Positions 43,530 through 52,135 of a stretch of DNA of 64,000 nucleotides are shown here, in pieces. The stretch's first letter is position 1. Each line of letters opens with the position of its first letter. A program made the position numbers and the translations under genes. Source of the stretch: Insolitispirillum peregrinum (lineage in GTDB: Bacteria; Pseudomonadota; Alphaproteobacteria; Rhodospirillales; Rhodospirillaceae); NCBI RefSeq assembly GCF_900156605.1, contig NZ_FTOA01000001.1:310001-374000 (forward strand), written 5' to 3'. The notes beneath the pieces were generated by a model. It did no database searches, had not been told where the DNA came from, and worked only from the letters and a program-made list of their open reading frames with translations.

Positions 43530-45208
43530 AATCATCAGACCTGCCACAGCTTCGTTCTGCTCCCCACGATCGTCTGGTCTTCCTGCCGCTTGGCGGGACG
43601 GGCGAGATCGGTATGAACCTTAACGTTTACGGCTATCAGGGAAAATTCCTGATCGTGGACATGGGCGTGACCTTCGGGGATGAAACAATCCCCGGCGTCG
43701 ACGTGGTGATGCCCGACCACCTGTTCCTCGAGGAGCAGGCCGACAATCTGCTGGGTATCGTGATCACCCACGCGCACGAGGATCATATCGGGGCGCTGGC
43801 CTACCTGTGGCCGGATTTGCGTTGTCCCGTGTATTGCTCGCCTTTCGCTGCGGCGTTCCTTGAAACCAAGCTGAAAGAAGAGCGGCTGGATGGCGATGTG
43901 CCGGTCCATGTCGTCCAGCAAGGGGGCCGGGTCACGCTGGGCCCGTTCGAGGTCGAATTCGTCCCGGTGACGCATTCGATCCCGGAAGCCAACATGCTGG
44001 CGATCCGCACCGATCTGGGCACCATCGTTCATACCGGCGACTGGAAGATCGACCCCGAGCCGGTGGTGGGGCGCTTCATGGATCTGGACCGCCTGCGCGC
44101 CATCGGCAACGAAGGTGTGCTGGCGTGCATCAGCGATTCCACCAATGTGCTCAATCCCGGCCATTCGGGGTCGGAAGGCGCGGTGCGGGAAAGCCTGATC
44201 AATGTGATTGGTCAGTACAAGGGCCGGATCGCGGTCAGCTGCTTTGCCTCCAACGTTGCGCGTCTGGACAGCCTGATCCATGCCGCCCGCAAAAACGGCC
44301 GTGAAGTCTGTCTGGTCGGGCGGTCACTGTGGCGCATTGTCGATGTCTGCCATCAGGTGGGCCTGCTGGAAAACTGTGGCCGCCTGCTGGAAGCCGAACA
44401 GGCAGCTGATCTGCCGGATTCCAAGGTGATGTACATCTGCACCGGCAGTCAGGGCGAAGCCCGTGCGGCGCTGGCGCGTATTGCCTGGGGCAGCCACCCC
44501 TACGTCAAGCTGGGCAAAGGCGATGTCTGCCTGTTTTCCTCGCGCGTCATTCCGGGCAACGAAAAGTCGATCTTCAAGCTGCAGAACCAGCTGGTGCTGA
44601 ACGGCGTCGAAGTGGTGACCGACCGCGAGAAATTCATCCATGTGTCCGGGCATCCGGCCAAGGAAGAAGTGGCCGAGCTGTACGGCCTGCTGCGTCCGAA
44701 GATGGTCGTTCCGGTGCACGGCGAAGCCCGCCACCTGCAGGAACACGCCGATTTCGCCCTGACTCTGGGGGCGGAAGATGCACTGGTGATTGCTGACGGC
44801 GAAGTGGTCGAACTGGCTCCGCACGGGCCCAGGGTGATTGCGACCGCCAATATTGGCCGTCTGACCATTGAGGGTGAGCGCATCGTTCCGCTTGACAGCC
44901 CGGTGCTGCGTGATCGCAAAAAGATGACCATCAATGGTTCAGCGGTGGTGACGCTGGTGCTGGATCATGGCGGGCGGGTTCTGGGTGAGCCGCTGGTGAC
45001 CACCCATGGCCTGCTGGTGCCGGAAACCGAGGATGGCGAAGAGGTCGATCTCGGCGGTCTGGTGCAGGATGCGGTCGAACGGATGGATCGTCGTGCCCGC
45101 GGGAGCGATGATGATGTGCGGGAAGTGGTGCGCCGGGTGATCCGCCGGGTGTTCCACAACGATCAGGGGCGCAAGCCGGTAACGGATGTGCATCTGGTCC
45201 GCCTGTAA
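43526..45208 (+). CDS. rnj: Ribonuclease J
   Basis: A 560-residue metallo-beta-lactamase/beta-CASP ribonuclease with 5'-exo- and endonuclease activity for mRNA turnover and rRNA maturation. The zinc motif [11 protein letters not shown] stands near residue 80, followed by [25 protein letters not shown] and the beta-CASP parts [14 protein letters not shown] and [15 protein letters not shown]. Translation overlaps coaX by 4 bp. The coaX-rnj-mce order after nuo is standard in alphaproteobacteria. Confidence 0.94.
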   Translation: MKSSDLPQLRSAPHDRLVFLPLGGTGEIGMNLNVYGYQGKFLIVDMGVTFGDETIPGVDVVMPDHLFLEEQADNLLGIVITHAHEDHIGALAYLWPDLRCPVYCSPFAAAFLETKLKEERLDGDVPVHVVQQGGRVTLGPFEVEFVPVTHSIPEANMLAIRTDLGTIVHTGDWKIDPEPVVGRFMDLDRLRAIGNEGVLACISDSTNVLNPGHSGSEGAVRESLINVIGQYKGRIAVSCFASNVARLDSLIHAARKNGREVCLVGRSLWRIVDVCHQVGLLENCGRLLEAEQAADLPDSKVMYICTGSQGEARAALARIAWGSHPYVKLGKGDVCLFSSRVIPGNEKSIFKLQNQLVLNGVEVVTDREKFIHVSGHPAKEEVAELYGLLRPKMVVPVHGEARHLQEHADFALTLGAEDALVIADGEVVELAPHGPRVIATANIGRLTIEGERIVPLDSPVLRDRKKMTINGSAVVTLVLDHGGRVLGEPLVTTHGLLVPETEDGEEVDLGGLVQDAVERMDRRARGSDDDVREVVRRVIRRVFHNDQGRKPVTDVHLVRL

Positions 45209-45289
45209 AAAAGACAGGCCGAAAAAAGGCCGAGGGGTATAACCACAAAGTTCCCGACCATGGGGGCTGGAACAACAAGAGAGCGAGCT

Positions 45290-45694
45290 ATGATTGGACG
45301 TTTGAATCATCTGGCGATTGCCGTTCCCGATCTCGAAGCGGCGGCGGCGACCTATCGTGGCGTGTTGGGGGCAAAGGTATCCGAAGCGGTGCCGCAACCC
45401 GATCACGGCGTGACGGTGATTTTTGTCGAACTGCCGAACACCAAGATCGAACTGCTGCATCCGCTGGGAGACAACAGCCCGATTGCCGCTTTTCTGCAAA
45501 AGAATGCTGCGGGTGGCATTCACCACATCTGCTACGAAGTGGATGACATTCTGGCCGCCCGCGATACCCTGAAGGCCGAAGGCAAGCGCGTTCTGGGCGA
45601 CGGCGAGCCGAAAATCGGTGCCCATGGCAAGCCGGTTCTGTTCCTGCACCCCAAGGACTTTAACGGGGCACTGGTGGAGCTGGAGCAGGCCTGA
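45290..45694 (+). CDS. mce: Methylmalonyl-CoA epimerase
   Basis: A 134-residue glyoxalase-fold (VOC) enzyme interconverting (R)- and (S)-methylmalonyl-CoA in propionate metabolism. Metal-site residues: His in LNHLAIAVPDLEAA, His/Glu in GGIHHICYEVDDI, and Glu in ALVELEQ; KIELLHPLGDNSPIAAFL matches the family substrate loop. ATG 45290 begins the domain; the frame extends 30 nt upstream. A strong terminator follows. Confidence 0.92.
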   Translation: MIGRLNHLAIAVPDLEAAAATYRGVLGAKVSEAVPQPDHGVTVIFVELPNTKIELLHPLGDNSPIAAFLQKNAAGGIHHICYEVDDILAARDTLKAEGKRVLGDGEPKIGAHGKPVLFLHPKDFNGALVELEQA

Positions 45695-45721
45695 TGCCTG
45701 TGTGCATGCTCTAAAGACAGC

Positions 45722-45762
45722 AAAAAGGCGCCGGGGAGTTTCCCTCGGCGCCTTTTGTTTTT
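45722..45762. terminator. Intrinsic terminator after mce
   Basis: GGCGCCGGGG (45727-45736) pairs with CCTCGGCGCC (45743-45752, one G-T pair), flanked by AAAAA and TTTTGTTTTT. It can work in both directions between the convergent mce and chemoreceptor genes. Confidence 0.9.
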
Positions 45763-45792
45763 GGAGCAGGTCACAGTACCGGGCAAAAAACA

Positions 45793-45830
45793 CCAAGATC
45801 ATGGAGCGCTGCTCCATACCTCGCCGGTGC
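45793..45830 (+). repeat. Multi-hairpin interspersed repeat, copy 5 (truncated)
   Basis: Only the first part is kept: AAGATCATGGAGCGCTGCTCC and then ACCTCGCCGG, after which the sequence departs into the end of the chemoreceptor gene. Confidence 0.6.
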
Positions 45831-45849
45831 CTTCTGGTATCCGCATACC

Positions 45850-47184
45850 TTACAGCGAGCGAATATCCTGCAGGAACAGATCGACCTTGGCGCGCAGCTT
45901 TTCAGACTGTGCGGACAGTTCGCGCGATGCTGCCAGAACTTCGTTGGCGGCATGACCGGTTTCAGAACTGGCCTCGGTTACGTTGCAGATGTTGCTGGTG
46001 ACGTCGCTGGTTCCGCTGGAGGCTTCCTGCACGTTGCGGGCGATTTCGCGGGTCGCAGCACCTTGCTCTTCGACCGCTGCGGCAATGGCCGAGGCGATTT
46101 CGTTGATCTGGGTAATGGTAAACCCGATGCTCTGAATGGCATGAACGGCCCCCTTGGTGGCGCTCTGTACATTCATGATCTGGGTCGAAATTTCCTCGGT
46201 CGCACGGGATGTCTGGCTGGCCAGTGTCTTGACCTCGTTGGCGACGACGGCAAAACCCTTGCCAGCGTCACCGGCACGGGCGGCTTCGATGGTGGCGTTC
46301 AGGGCCAAAAGGTTGGTCTTGCTGGCAATGTCATTGATCAGCTTGACCACTTCGCCGATTTTGTCGGCAGCCTGGGCCAGACCGTTGACCAGCTCGTTGG
46401 TTCGGGCGGCCTCATCCACGGCACCTTGCGAGATGCGGGTTGATTCCGCCACCTGTCGGCTGATCTCGCTGATCGAGGCATGTAGCTGCTCGGCAGCAGC
46501 GGCCACCGTCTGCACGTTTCCGGCGGCGGATTCTGCCGCGTTGGCAACGACGGTTGCCTGCTGGCTGGTGGCCTCGGCCGTTGCGGCCATGCTTTGCGAT
46601 GTTGATTGCAGCTCGGTCGCCGCAGCGGCAACAATTTCGACCATTGAGTGAACTTCATGCTCAAAGACGTTGGCATGCTGGTTCAGTGTGTTGGCGGCAG
46701 TGCTGCGGGCGGCGTCGATATAGACCGAGATGGCTAGGTCCATGTCAAGGAAGACGGCCTTGTTGATCGCGGTGATCATCAGGGCGGCCTTCTCCGGCTT
46801 TTTGCGATAGACCTGATGGACGATGGTGATCAGATGGTTGAGCGTAAAGACGTAACCACCCATGTACCAGCGGGGTTCCAGACCGACCTTTTCATGGACC
46901 CGACCAATGGTGGTGATCTGGGCCATGTACTGGTCGTTGAATTCGCCGGTAAAGACGTTGTTCAGCCAGTGGTGACGCTGCATGCGGCGGGCGTGATCCA
47001 GACTCTGCTGGCCACCGAAAATGCGAACCAGATTGGCATGCCGTCCGACGTATTGGTAAAAGACTTCCAGAATGCTGTCGATCTTCGGCTCAAGGATGAC
47101 GCGGAACTCGCGGAGTTGCTGGCGAGTGGCCTCATCAATCTGCAGGAATGCCAAGCGGCCTGCGCGGTCCAAATCGTCGGTCAC
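45850..47184 (-). CDS. Globin-coupled chemoreceptor (soluble methyl-accepting protein)
   Basis: A 444-residue cytosolic receptor. Residues about 5-160 form a sensor globin (protoglobin-type) domain: LAFLQIDEATRQQLREF at the start, the His pair in RRMQRHHWLNNVFTGEF (about residues 71-72; one is the expected haem ligand), and YMGGYVFTLNHL. The rest is a methyl-accepting coiled coil with the hairpin tip EIGEVVKLINDIASKTNLLA...NATIEAARAGDAGKGFAVVA (quoted in parts). No membrane segment. Such proteins steer aerotaxis by oxygen binding. GTG 47184 is preferred (GGGGGGAG 5 nt upstream); ATG 47220 is in frame but lacks a site. Confidence 0.88.
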   Translation of the reverse strand: MTDDLDRAGRLAFLQIDEATRQQLREFRVILEPKIDSILEVFYQYVGRHANLVRIFGGQQSLDHARRMQRHHWLNNVFTGEFNDQYMAQITTIGRVHEKVGLEPRWYMGGYVFTLNHLITIVHQVYRKKPEKAALMITAINKAVFLDMDLAISVYIDAARSTAANTLNQHANVFEHEVHSMVEIVAAAATELQSTSQSMAATAEATSQQATVVANAAESAAGNVQTVAAAAEQLHASISEISRQVAESTRISQGAVDEAARTNELVNGLAQAADKIGEVVKLINDIASKTNLLALNATIEAARAGDAGKGFAVVANEVKTLASQTSRATEEISTQIMNVQSATKGAVHAIQSIGFTITQINEIASAIAAAVEEQGAATREIARNVQEASSGTSDVTSNICNVTEASSETGHAANEVLAASRELSAQSEKLRAKVDLFLQDIRSL

Positions 47185-47724
47185 GGGAGCTCCCCCCTTG
47201 TTTTGAAAACCAGAAGTCATACCAGTCTGAGACGAGTTACGTCATAAGAGTCGCGTCCGGCCCCTGATTATACCGGCAATGCCACTCCCCTTGCATGCTG
47301 ACGCATTACCTAGCAGAGCGGCTATGCTTTGCACAGGGGGAAACCACTCATAACTTAAGGGATACTACTTTCCCCAAGCGGTGATCGTGACACGCTTTTT
47401 TGTCAAAATGGAAGTGTTCTAATGGTAGGGCCCTGTGCATTTCGTGCATGGCCTGCTGCTGTGGGCTGTGCCATGGATGATTGCCATCGTGATGATCAGG
47501 GGCAAAATATGGCGGATCTGTCGCCAAAAAAGCAAAAAAGTGGGGGAAAACGGCTGGTGGTGACATTCTTCTGTTGCGAAGGTGGGGCTCTATTGTCTAT
47601 GTGATAGGCCTTCAGGATGCTGGTTGCGGCGTGGTCTGCGCTGGCGTCCCGGCCCTTTGCCTTTGTGGCTGTCTGGCGCGGTGTAACGCTGCCGGACGTG
47701 ACTGCAGGGTGATCGATACAGCGC
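47185..47724. other. Intergenic region upstream of tRNA-Leu without recognised gene
   Basis: A 540-bp stretch between the divergently placed chemoreceptor gene and the tRNA. It holds promoters for both but no convincing coding frame; a 60-codon frame at 47422-47604 lacks a ribosome site and typical codon use. I see no repeat copy in it. Confidence 0.4.
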
Positions 47725-47809
47725 GCGGGCGTGGTGAAACTGGTAGACACGCCAGATTTAGGTTCTGGTGTCGCAAGACGTGGGGGTTCGAGTCCCTTCG
47801 CCCGCACCA
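47725..47809 (+). tRNA. tRNA-Leu (anticodon UAG)
   Basis: A class II tRNA with long variable arm. The acceptor stem GCGGGCG (47725-47731) pairs with CGCCCGC (47799-47805), then discriminator A and an encoded CCA. The anticodon stem is CCAGA/TCTGG with loop TTTAGGT (anticodon TAG), and GGTTCGAGTCC forms the T arm. It reads CUA and, by wobble, other CUN leucine codons. Confidence 0.97.
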
Positions 47810-47938
47810 TTGTATTCGGGGCTGACGAGTTTCCCTGACGCACGCTTGATGATCGCAGGGCTTGTTCTATTCACCGGCGGCCAGCCTGGACGGGTTGGTT
47901 GCTTGACGCAGATGACTAACACACTTTCGGGATGATCC

Positions 47939-49264
47939 ATGCAGGTCACTGAAACCGCCGCCGAAGGCCTGAAGCGCGAATTTAAGATCGTTGTTCCGGC
48001 TGCCGATATCCAGGCCAAAGCTGAAAGCCGCCTGCAGGCGCTGTCGCAGCAGGTTCGCATCCCCGGCTTCCGTCCGGGCAAGGTGCCGATGCCGCTGATG
48101 AAGCAGCGTTATGGCGCATCCGTGCTGGGTGAAGTGCTGGAACTCGCCGTGCAGGAATCCGCCGACGCCGCCCTGGCCGAGCGTTCGCTGAAGCCGGCTC
48201 TGCAGCCGAAGATCGAAGTGACCTCGTTCGACGAGGGCAAGGATCTGGAATATACCCTGTCGGTCGAAATCCTGCCGGAAATCGCCGAGCTGGACCTGAA
48301 GACCGTGAAGCTGAACAAGCCGAAGGTCGTCGTGGCTGACAGCGAAGTCGAAGAAGCCCTCGGTCGCGTTGCGGAAAGCCGCAAGGTGAACGTGGTGGTC
48401 GAAGACGTGCGCGAAGCCGTGAAGGGTGACGTGCTGGAAATCGATTTCGTCGGCAGCGTCGATGGCGTTGAATTCCCGGGCGGCAAGGGCGAAGGCTATG
48501 ACCTCGAGCTGGGCTCGGGCACCTTCATTCCGGGCTTTGAAGACCAGCTGATCGGCGCCAAGGTTGGCGACGTCGCCAACGTCTCGGTGACCTTCCCGGA
48601 AGAGTACCACTCCAAGGATCTGGCCGGTAAGGCCGCCGTGTTCGTGGTGACCGTCAAGGCGCTGAAGGCTGCTTCGCTGCCGGCTCTGGACGATGAATTT
48701 GCCAAGGGTCTGGGTCTGGAAGACCTGGACGGCCTGCGCAATGCCATCAAGGGCCAGATCGAAAACGAATACAGCTCGATGGTTCGCAATCGCGTGAAGC
48801 GCGACCTGCTGGACGCGCTGGCTGAAAAGGCTGACTTCCCGGTTCCGGCCGGCATGGTGGGCCTCGAGTTCGACGCGATCTGGAAGCAGATCGAAGACGC
48901 CAAGAAGAACGACAGCCTTGACGAAGAAGACAAGGGCAAGTCGGACGACGAGCTGAAGACCGAATACACCACCCTGGCCGAACGCCGCGTGCGTCTGGGC
49001 CTGCTGCTGGCCGATCTGGGCCAGAAGAACTCTGTGCAGGTCACGCAGGAAGACATCAACCGCGCCGTGATGCAGGAAGCCATGCGCTTCCCGGGTCAGG
49101 AACAGGCCGTGTTCCAGTACTTCCAGAACAACCGTCAGGCTCTGGATTCGCTGCGCGCTCCGCTGTACGAAGACAAGGTCATCGACTTCATCCTTGGCGC
49201 TGCCGATGTGACCGAAGTCGAGATGACTGCCGAAGACCTGGCCAAGCAGGACGACGCTGCCTGA
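47939..49264 (+). CDS. tig: Trigger factor
   Basis: A 441-residue ribosome-bound chaperone and peptidyl-prolyl isomerase that meets nascent chains. The N-terminal ribosome-docking loop is IPGFRPGKVPMPLMKQRYG (about residues 41-59), the FKBP-type domain lies at about 160-245 (GDVLEIDFVGSVDG), and the helical C-terminal arms follow. ATG 47939. It is the first gene of the tig-clpP-clpX-lon block and ends at a terminator at 49363. Confidence 0.96.
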   Translation: MQVTETAAEGLKREFKIVVPAADIQAKAESRLQALSQQVRIPGFRPGKVPMPLMKQRYGASVLGEVLELAVQESADAALAERSLKPALQPKIEVTSFDEGKDLEYTLSVEILPEIAELDLKTVKLNKPKVVVADSEVEEALGRVAESRKVNVVVEDVREAVKGDVLEIDFVGSVDGVEFPGGKGEGYDLELGSGTFIPGFEDQLIGAKVGDVANVSVTFPEEYHSKDLAGKAAVFVVTVKALKAASLPALDDEFAKGLGLEDLDGLRNAIKGQIENEYSSMVRNRVKRDLLDALAEKADFPVPAGMVGLEFDAIWKQIEDAKKNDSLDEEDKGKSDDELKTEYTTLAERRVRLGLLLADLGQKNSVQVTQEDINRAVMQEAMRFPGQEQAVFQYFQNNRQALDSLRAPLYEDKVIDFILGAADVTEVEMTAEDLAKQDDAA

Positions 49265-49362
49265 GCCAGACAACACGACAAGGTGAAAGGTGCGATGCCC
49301 AGATGCTGTTTTTGATAAAAACAGTGCGACTGCAAAAAATTGCATCTTTTAGCCATTGAAAG

Positions 49363-49400
49363 AAGGGGGATACCTCGCCAAGATTGGGGTATCCCCCTTT
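49363..49400 (+). terminator. Intrinsic terminator after tig
   Basis: AAGGGGGATACC (49363-49374) pairs with GGTATCCCCCTT (49388-49399), then T and GTTG. It sits in the 333-bp tig-clpP gap; the rest of the gap (to 49597) should hold the clpP promoter but shows no gene. Confidence 0.8.
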
Positions 49401-49597
49401 GTTGTGTCCGGGTGCCGGATAATTGTCCCCCCTCCCTTTCCGGCACTGCCTGATGGTCCTATATCCAGAGACTGTTGCGGGTTGCCCCGGACACCCCCAC
49501 CCCGATTGCCCCGGCATGCTGTTTATATGCATGGGGTCTGATATCTGTCATGGTGCCATCCTTGCGTGGCGCGTCACCCAGATTGAAAGGCGCTAGA

Positions 49598-50242
49598 ATG
49601 AGAGAGCGGGATCCTTACGACGTTTATATGAACACTCTGGTGCCGATGGTTATCGAACAGACCAACCGTGGTGAGCGGTCGTTCGACATCTATTCGCGCT
49701 TGCTGAAGGAACGCATCATTTTCCTGACCGGTCAGGTCAATGATTATGTGTCGAGCCTGATTTGCGCCCAGTTCCTGTTCCTGGAGTCTGAAAACCCGAG
49801 CAAGGACATTGCCTTCTACATCAACTCCCCCGGTGGGGTGGTGACGTCGGGGCTGGCGATGTATGACACCATGCAGTACATCCGTTGCGACGTTTCGACC
49901 CTGTGTATCGGTCAGGCGGCGTCGATGGGGTCGCTGTTGCTGGCTGCCGGTGCGCCGGGCAAGCGCTATTCCCTGCCGAACTCGCGCATCATGATCCACC
50001 AGCCGTCCGGCGGGTTCCAGGGGCAGGCGACCGACATTGAAATCCACGCCCGCGAAATCCTCAGCCTGCGTGCCCGCCTGAATGGCATTTATGCCCAGCA
50101 CTGCGGTCGCGATGTCGAAGATATCGAGCGCGCGATGGAGCGTGACAACTTCATGCCGGCAGAAGATGCCAAGGCTTTTGGTCTGATTGACGAAGTGGTT
50201 GCCGCCCGTCCGAAGGGCAGCGACGACGCTTCGGCATCCTGA
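49598..50242 (+). CDS. clpP: ATP-dependent Clp protease proteolytic subunit
   Basis: A 214-residue serine protease forming the tetradecameric barrel used by ClpX and ClpA. The triad is Ser109 ([14 protein letters not shown]), His134 ([11 protein letters not shown]) and Asp183 (MERDNFM); the spacings of 25 and 49 residues equal those of E. coli S97-H122-D171. ATG 49598 begins [19 protein letters not shown] lies upstream. The frame is open back to 49475, but that part is not conserved. Confidence 0.97.
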   Translation: MRERDPYDVYMNTLVPMVIEQTNRGERSFDIYSRLLKERIIFLTGQVNDYVSSLICAQFLFLESENPSKDIAFYINSPGGVVTSGLAMYDTMQYIRCDVSTLCIGQAASMGSLLLAAGAPGKRYSLPNSRIMIHQPSGGFQGQATDIEIHAREILSLRARLNGIYAQHCGRDVEDIERAMERDNFMPAEDAKAFGLIDEVVAARPKGSDDASAS

Positions 50243-50497
50243 GCCGGTTCGGTTGGGGCGGGCCGGTGACGGTCCGCCCTGCCGTCGCGGGGGACAGGGG
50301 GCAGTTCTCCGCTGTATGACGGCTTTTTGTCATTGTGTGTTGGTCAACGCTCCGGCTAACATTATGAAGAGAAGAAAGGGCCTCTCGGCCCGGTGTTTCT
50401 GGATGATATGCCGATCAGATCTTCGGGACGGTCCCGGATCAGCGAAACTCTTTCGCAGACTGCATATCGACAGGCCACCGCAAGGAGTGGAGATACA

Positions 50498-51769
50498 ATG
50501 AGCAAGTCCTCTGGCGGCGACTCAAAAAACACCCTCTATTGCTCGTTCTGCGGAAAGAGCCAACATGAGGTGCGCAAACTGATCGCGGGGCCGACCGTGT
50601 TCATCTGTGATGAATGCGTCGAGCTGTGTATGGATATCATTCGCGAAGAACACAAGACGACCCTTGTGAAATCCCGCGATGGTGTGCCGTCGCCGCGCGA
50701 TATCATGGCCGTCCTTGATGACTATGTGATCGGGCAATCCCACGCAAAGCGGGTGCTGTCGGTTGCGGTGCATAATCATTACAAACGTTTGTCGGCAGGC
50801 GGGAAGGGCAGCGAAGTCGAAATCGCCAAGTCCAACATCCTGCTGGTCGGTCCGACCGGTTGCGGCAAGACCCTGTTGGCCCAAACCCTGGCCCGCATTC
50901 TGGACGTGCCGTTCACCATGGCCGATGCCACCACCCTGACCGAAGCCGGTTACGTGGGGGAAGACGTCGAAAACATCATTCTGAAGCTGTTGCAGGCGGC
51001 GGATTACAACGTCGAGCGTGCCCAGCGCGGGATCGTCTATATCGACGAAATCGACAAGATTTCCCGCAAGTCGGACAACCCGTCGATCACCCGCGACGTG
51101 TCGGGCGAAGGCGTGCAGCAGGCCCTGCTGAAGATCATGGAAGGCACCGTTGCCTCGGTTCCGCCGCAGGGGGGCCGCAAGCATCCGCAGCAGGAATTCC
51201 TGCAGGTCGATACCACCAACATCCTGTTCATCTGCGGCGGCGCGTTCGCCGGTCTGGACCGGATCATCGGCATGCGCGGCAAGGGCACCTCGATCGGCTT
51301 TGGTGCCGATGTGCGTGACCCCGAACAGCGCAAGACCGGCGAGCTGTTGCGTGAAGTCGAACCGGAAGATCTGCTGAAATACGGCCTGATCCCGGAATTC
51401 GTCGGTCGTCTGCCGGTGCTGGCAACGCTGGAAGACCTGGACGAAGCCGCGTTGATCCAGATCCTGACCGAGCCGAAGAATGCTCTGGTCAAGCAGTATC
51501 AGCGCCTGTTCGACATGGAAAACACCCGCCTCAGCTTCAGCGACGACGCCCTGAAGTCGATCGCCACCAAGGCTATTGCCCGCAAGACCGGTGCCCGTGG
51601 CCTGCGGTCGATCATGGAAGCGATCCTGCTTGATACCATGTTTGACCTGCCGGGTCAGGAAGGTATCGAGGAAGTGGTGGTCAACAAGGAAGCTGCCGAA
51701 CAGCGCGCCAAGCCGTTGGTGATCTATGCTGATCGGGCTGCGGACGGGGTTGGGTCGACCAGCGCCTGA
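50498..51769 (+). CDS. clpX: ATP-dependent Clp protease ATP-binding subunit ClpX
   Basis: A 423-residue AAA+ unfoldase. Residues about 15-45 form the zinc-binding dimerisation domain ([12 protein letters not shown] and [10 protein letters not shown]), followed by Walker A GPTGCGKT, Walker [11 protein letters not shown], the GYVGEDVE pore loop and the IGF loop ([13 protein letters not shown] region) that docks on ClpP. AAGGAG precedes ATG 50498. The 255-bp gap after clpP has a GC-rich stem (50256-50279) without T-run, so readthrough is likely. Confidence 0.97.
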   Translation: MSKSSGGDSKNTLYCSFCGKSQHEVRKLIAGPTVFICDECVELCMDIIREEHKTTLVKSRDGVPSPRDIMAVLDDYVIGQSHAKRVLSVAVHNHYKRLSAGGKGSEVEIAKSNILLVGPTGCGKTLLAQTLARILDVPFTMADATTLTEAGYVGEDVENIILKLLQAADYNVERAQRGIVYIDEIDKISRKSDNPSITRDVSGEGVQQALLKIMEGTVASVPPQGGRKHPQQEFLQVDTTNILFICGGAFAGLDRIIGMRGKGTSIGFGADVRDPEQRKTGELLREVEPEDLLKYGLIPEFVGRLPVLATLEDLDEAALIQILTEPKNALVKQYQRLFDMENTRLSFSDDALKSIATKAIARKTGARGLRSIMEAILLDTMFDLPGQEGIEEVVVNKEAAEQRAKPLVIYADRAADGVGSTSA

Positions 51770-51803
51770 TGCAGAACCCCGCAAGGGGCACGCTGTTGTC
51801 AAG

Positions 51804-51825
51804 GACGGGGCCGTTTGGCCCCGTC
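51804..51825 (+). terminator. Hairpin after clpX
   Basis: GACGGGGCC (51804-51812), GTTT loop, GGCCCCGTC (51817-51825). Very stable, but followed by ATTCCCCC rather than T's. Confidence 0.55.
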
Positions 51826-51989
51826 ATTCCCCCGAACTGGCAGCAAACGTGTGATAAAATGATTGCTTTACAGGAATGCGTTAAGGGTTTTCTGTTCTGA
51901 TCACCCTACAGGCGGCAGATTAGCCCACAAGGGGGCTGCCAACTGTGAAAAATGGGGGCATACGTCGTCGCTGGGGCTTTCCTGGGACG

Positions 51990-52027
51990 GCATTTACAGC
52001 CGTCAAGTCTGTTGTAGCCGTAAATGC
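51990..52027. promoter_or_regulatory. Inverted repeat upstream of lon, candidate operator
   Basis: GCATTTAC (51990-51997) and GTAAATGC (52020-52027) are a perfect 8-bp inverted repeat with a 22-nt centre, directly followed by CTCCCTATATC, a possible -10 region. It lies about 110 bp before lon in the 366-bp clpX-lon gap, which has no other gene. Confidence 0.4.
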
Positions 52028-52135
52028 TCCCTATATCATGATCCAGTCCCCCGCACGCCGCAGGGGATGGATAGTGTAAGACAGCGCGGGCCGTTACCGT
52101 CAGGTTAAGGTCTTGCCTTAGTGACGAGGTACATT

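Noticed and set aside
47422-47604. A 60-codon plus-strand frame upstream of tRNA-Leu
   Set aside because: No ribosome site, unusual Cys/Met-rich start, no similarity that I recognise.
49265-49597. CRISPR or tandem repeat array in the intergenic gaps
   Set aside because: No regularly spaced direct repeats were found here or elsewhere in the window; repeats seen are dispersed and palindromic.
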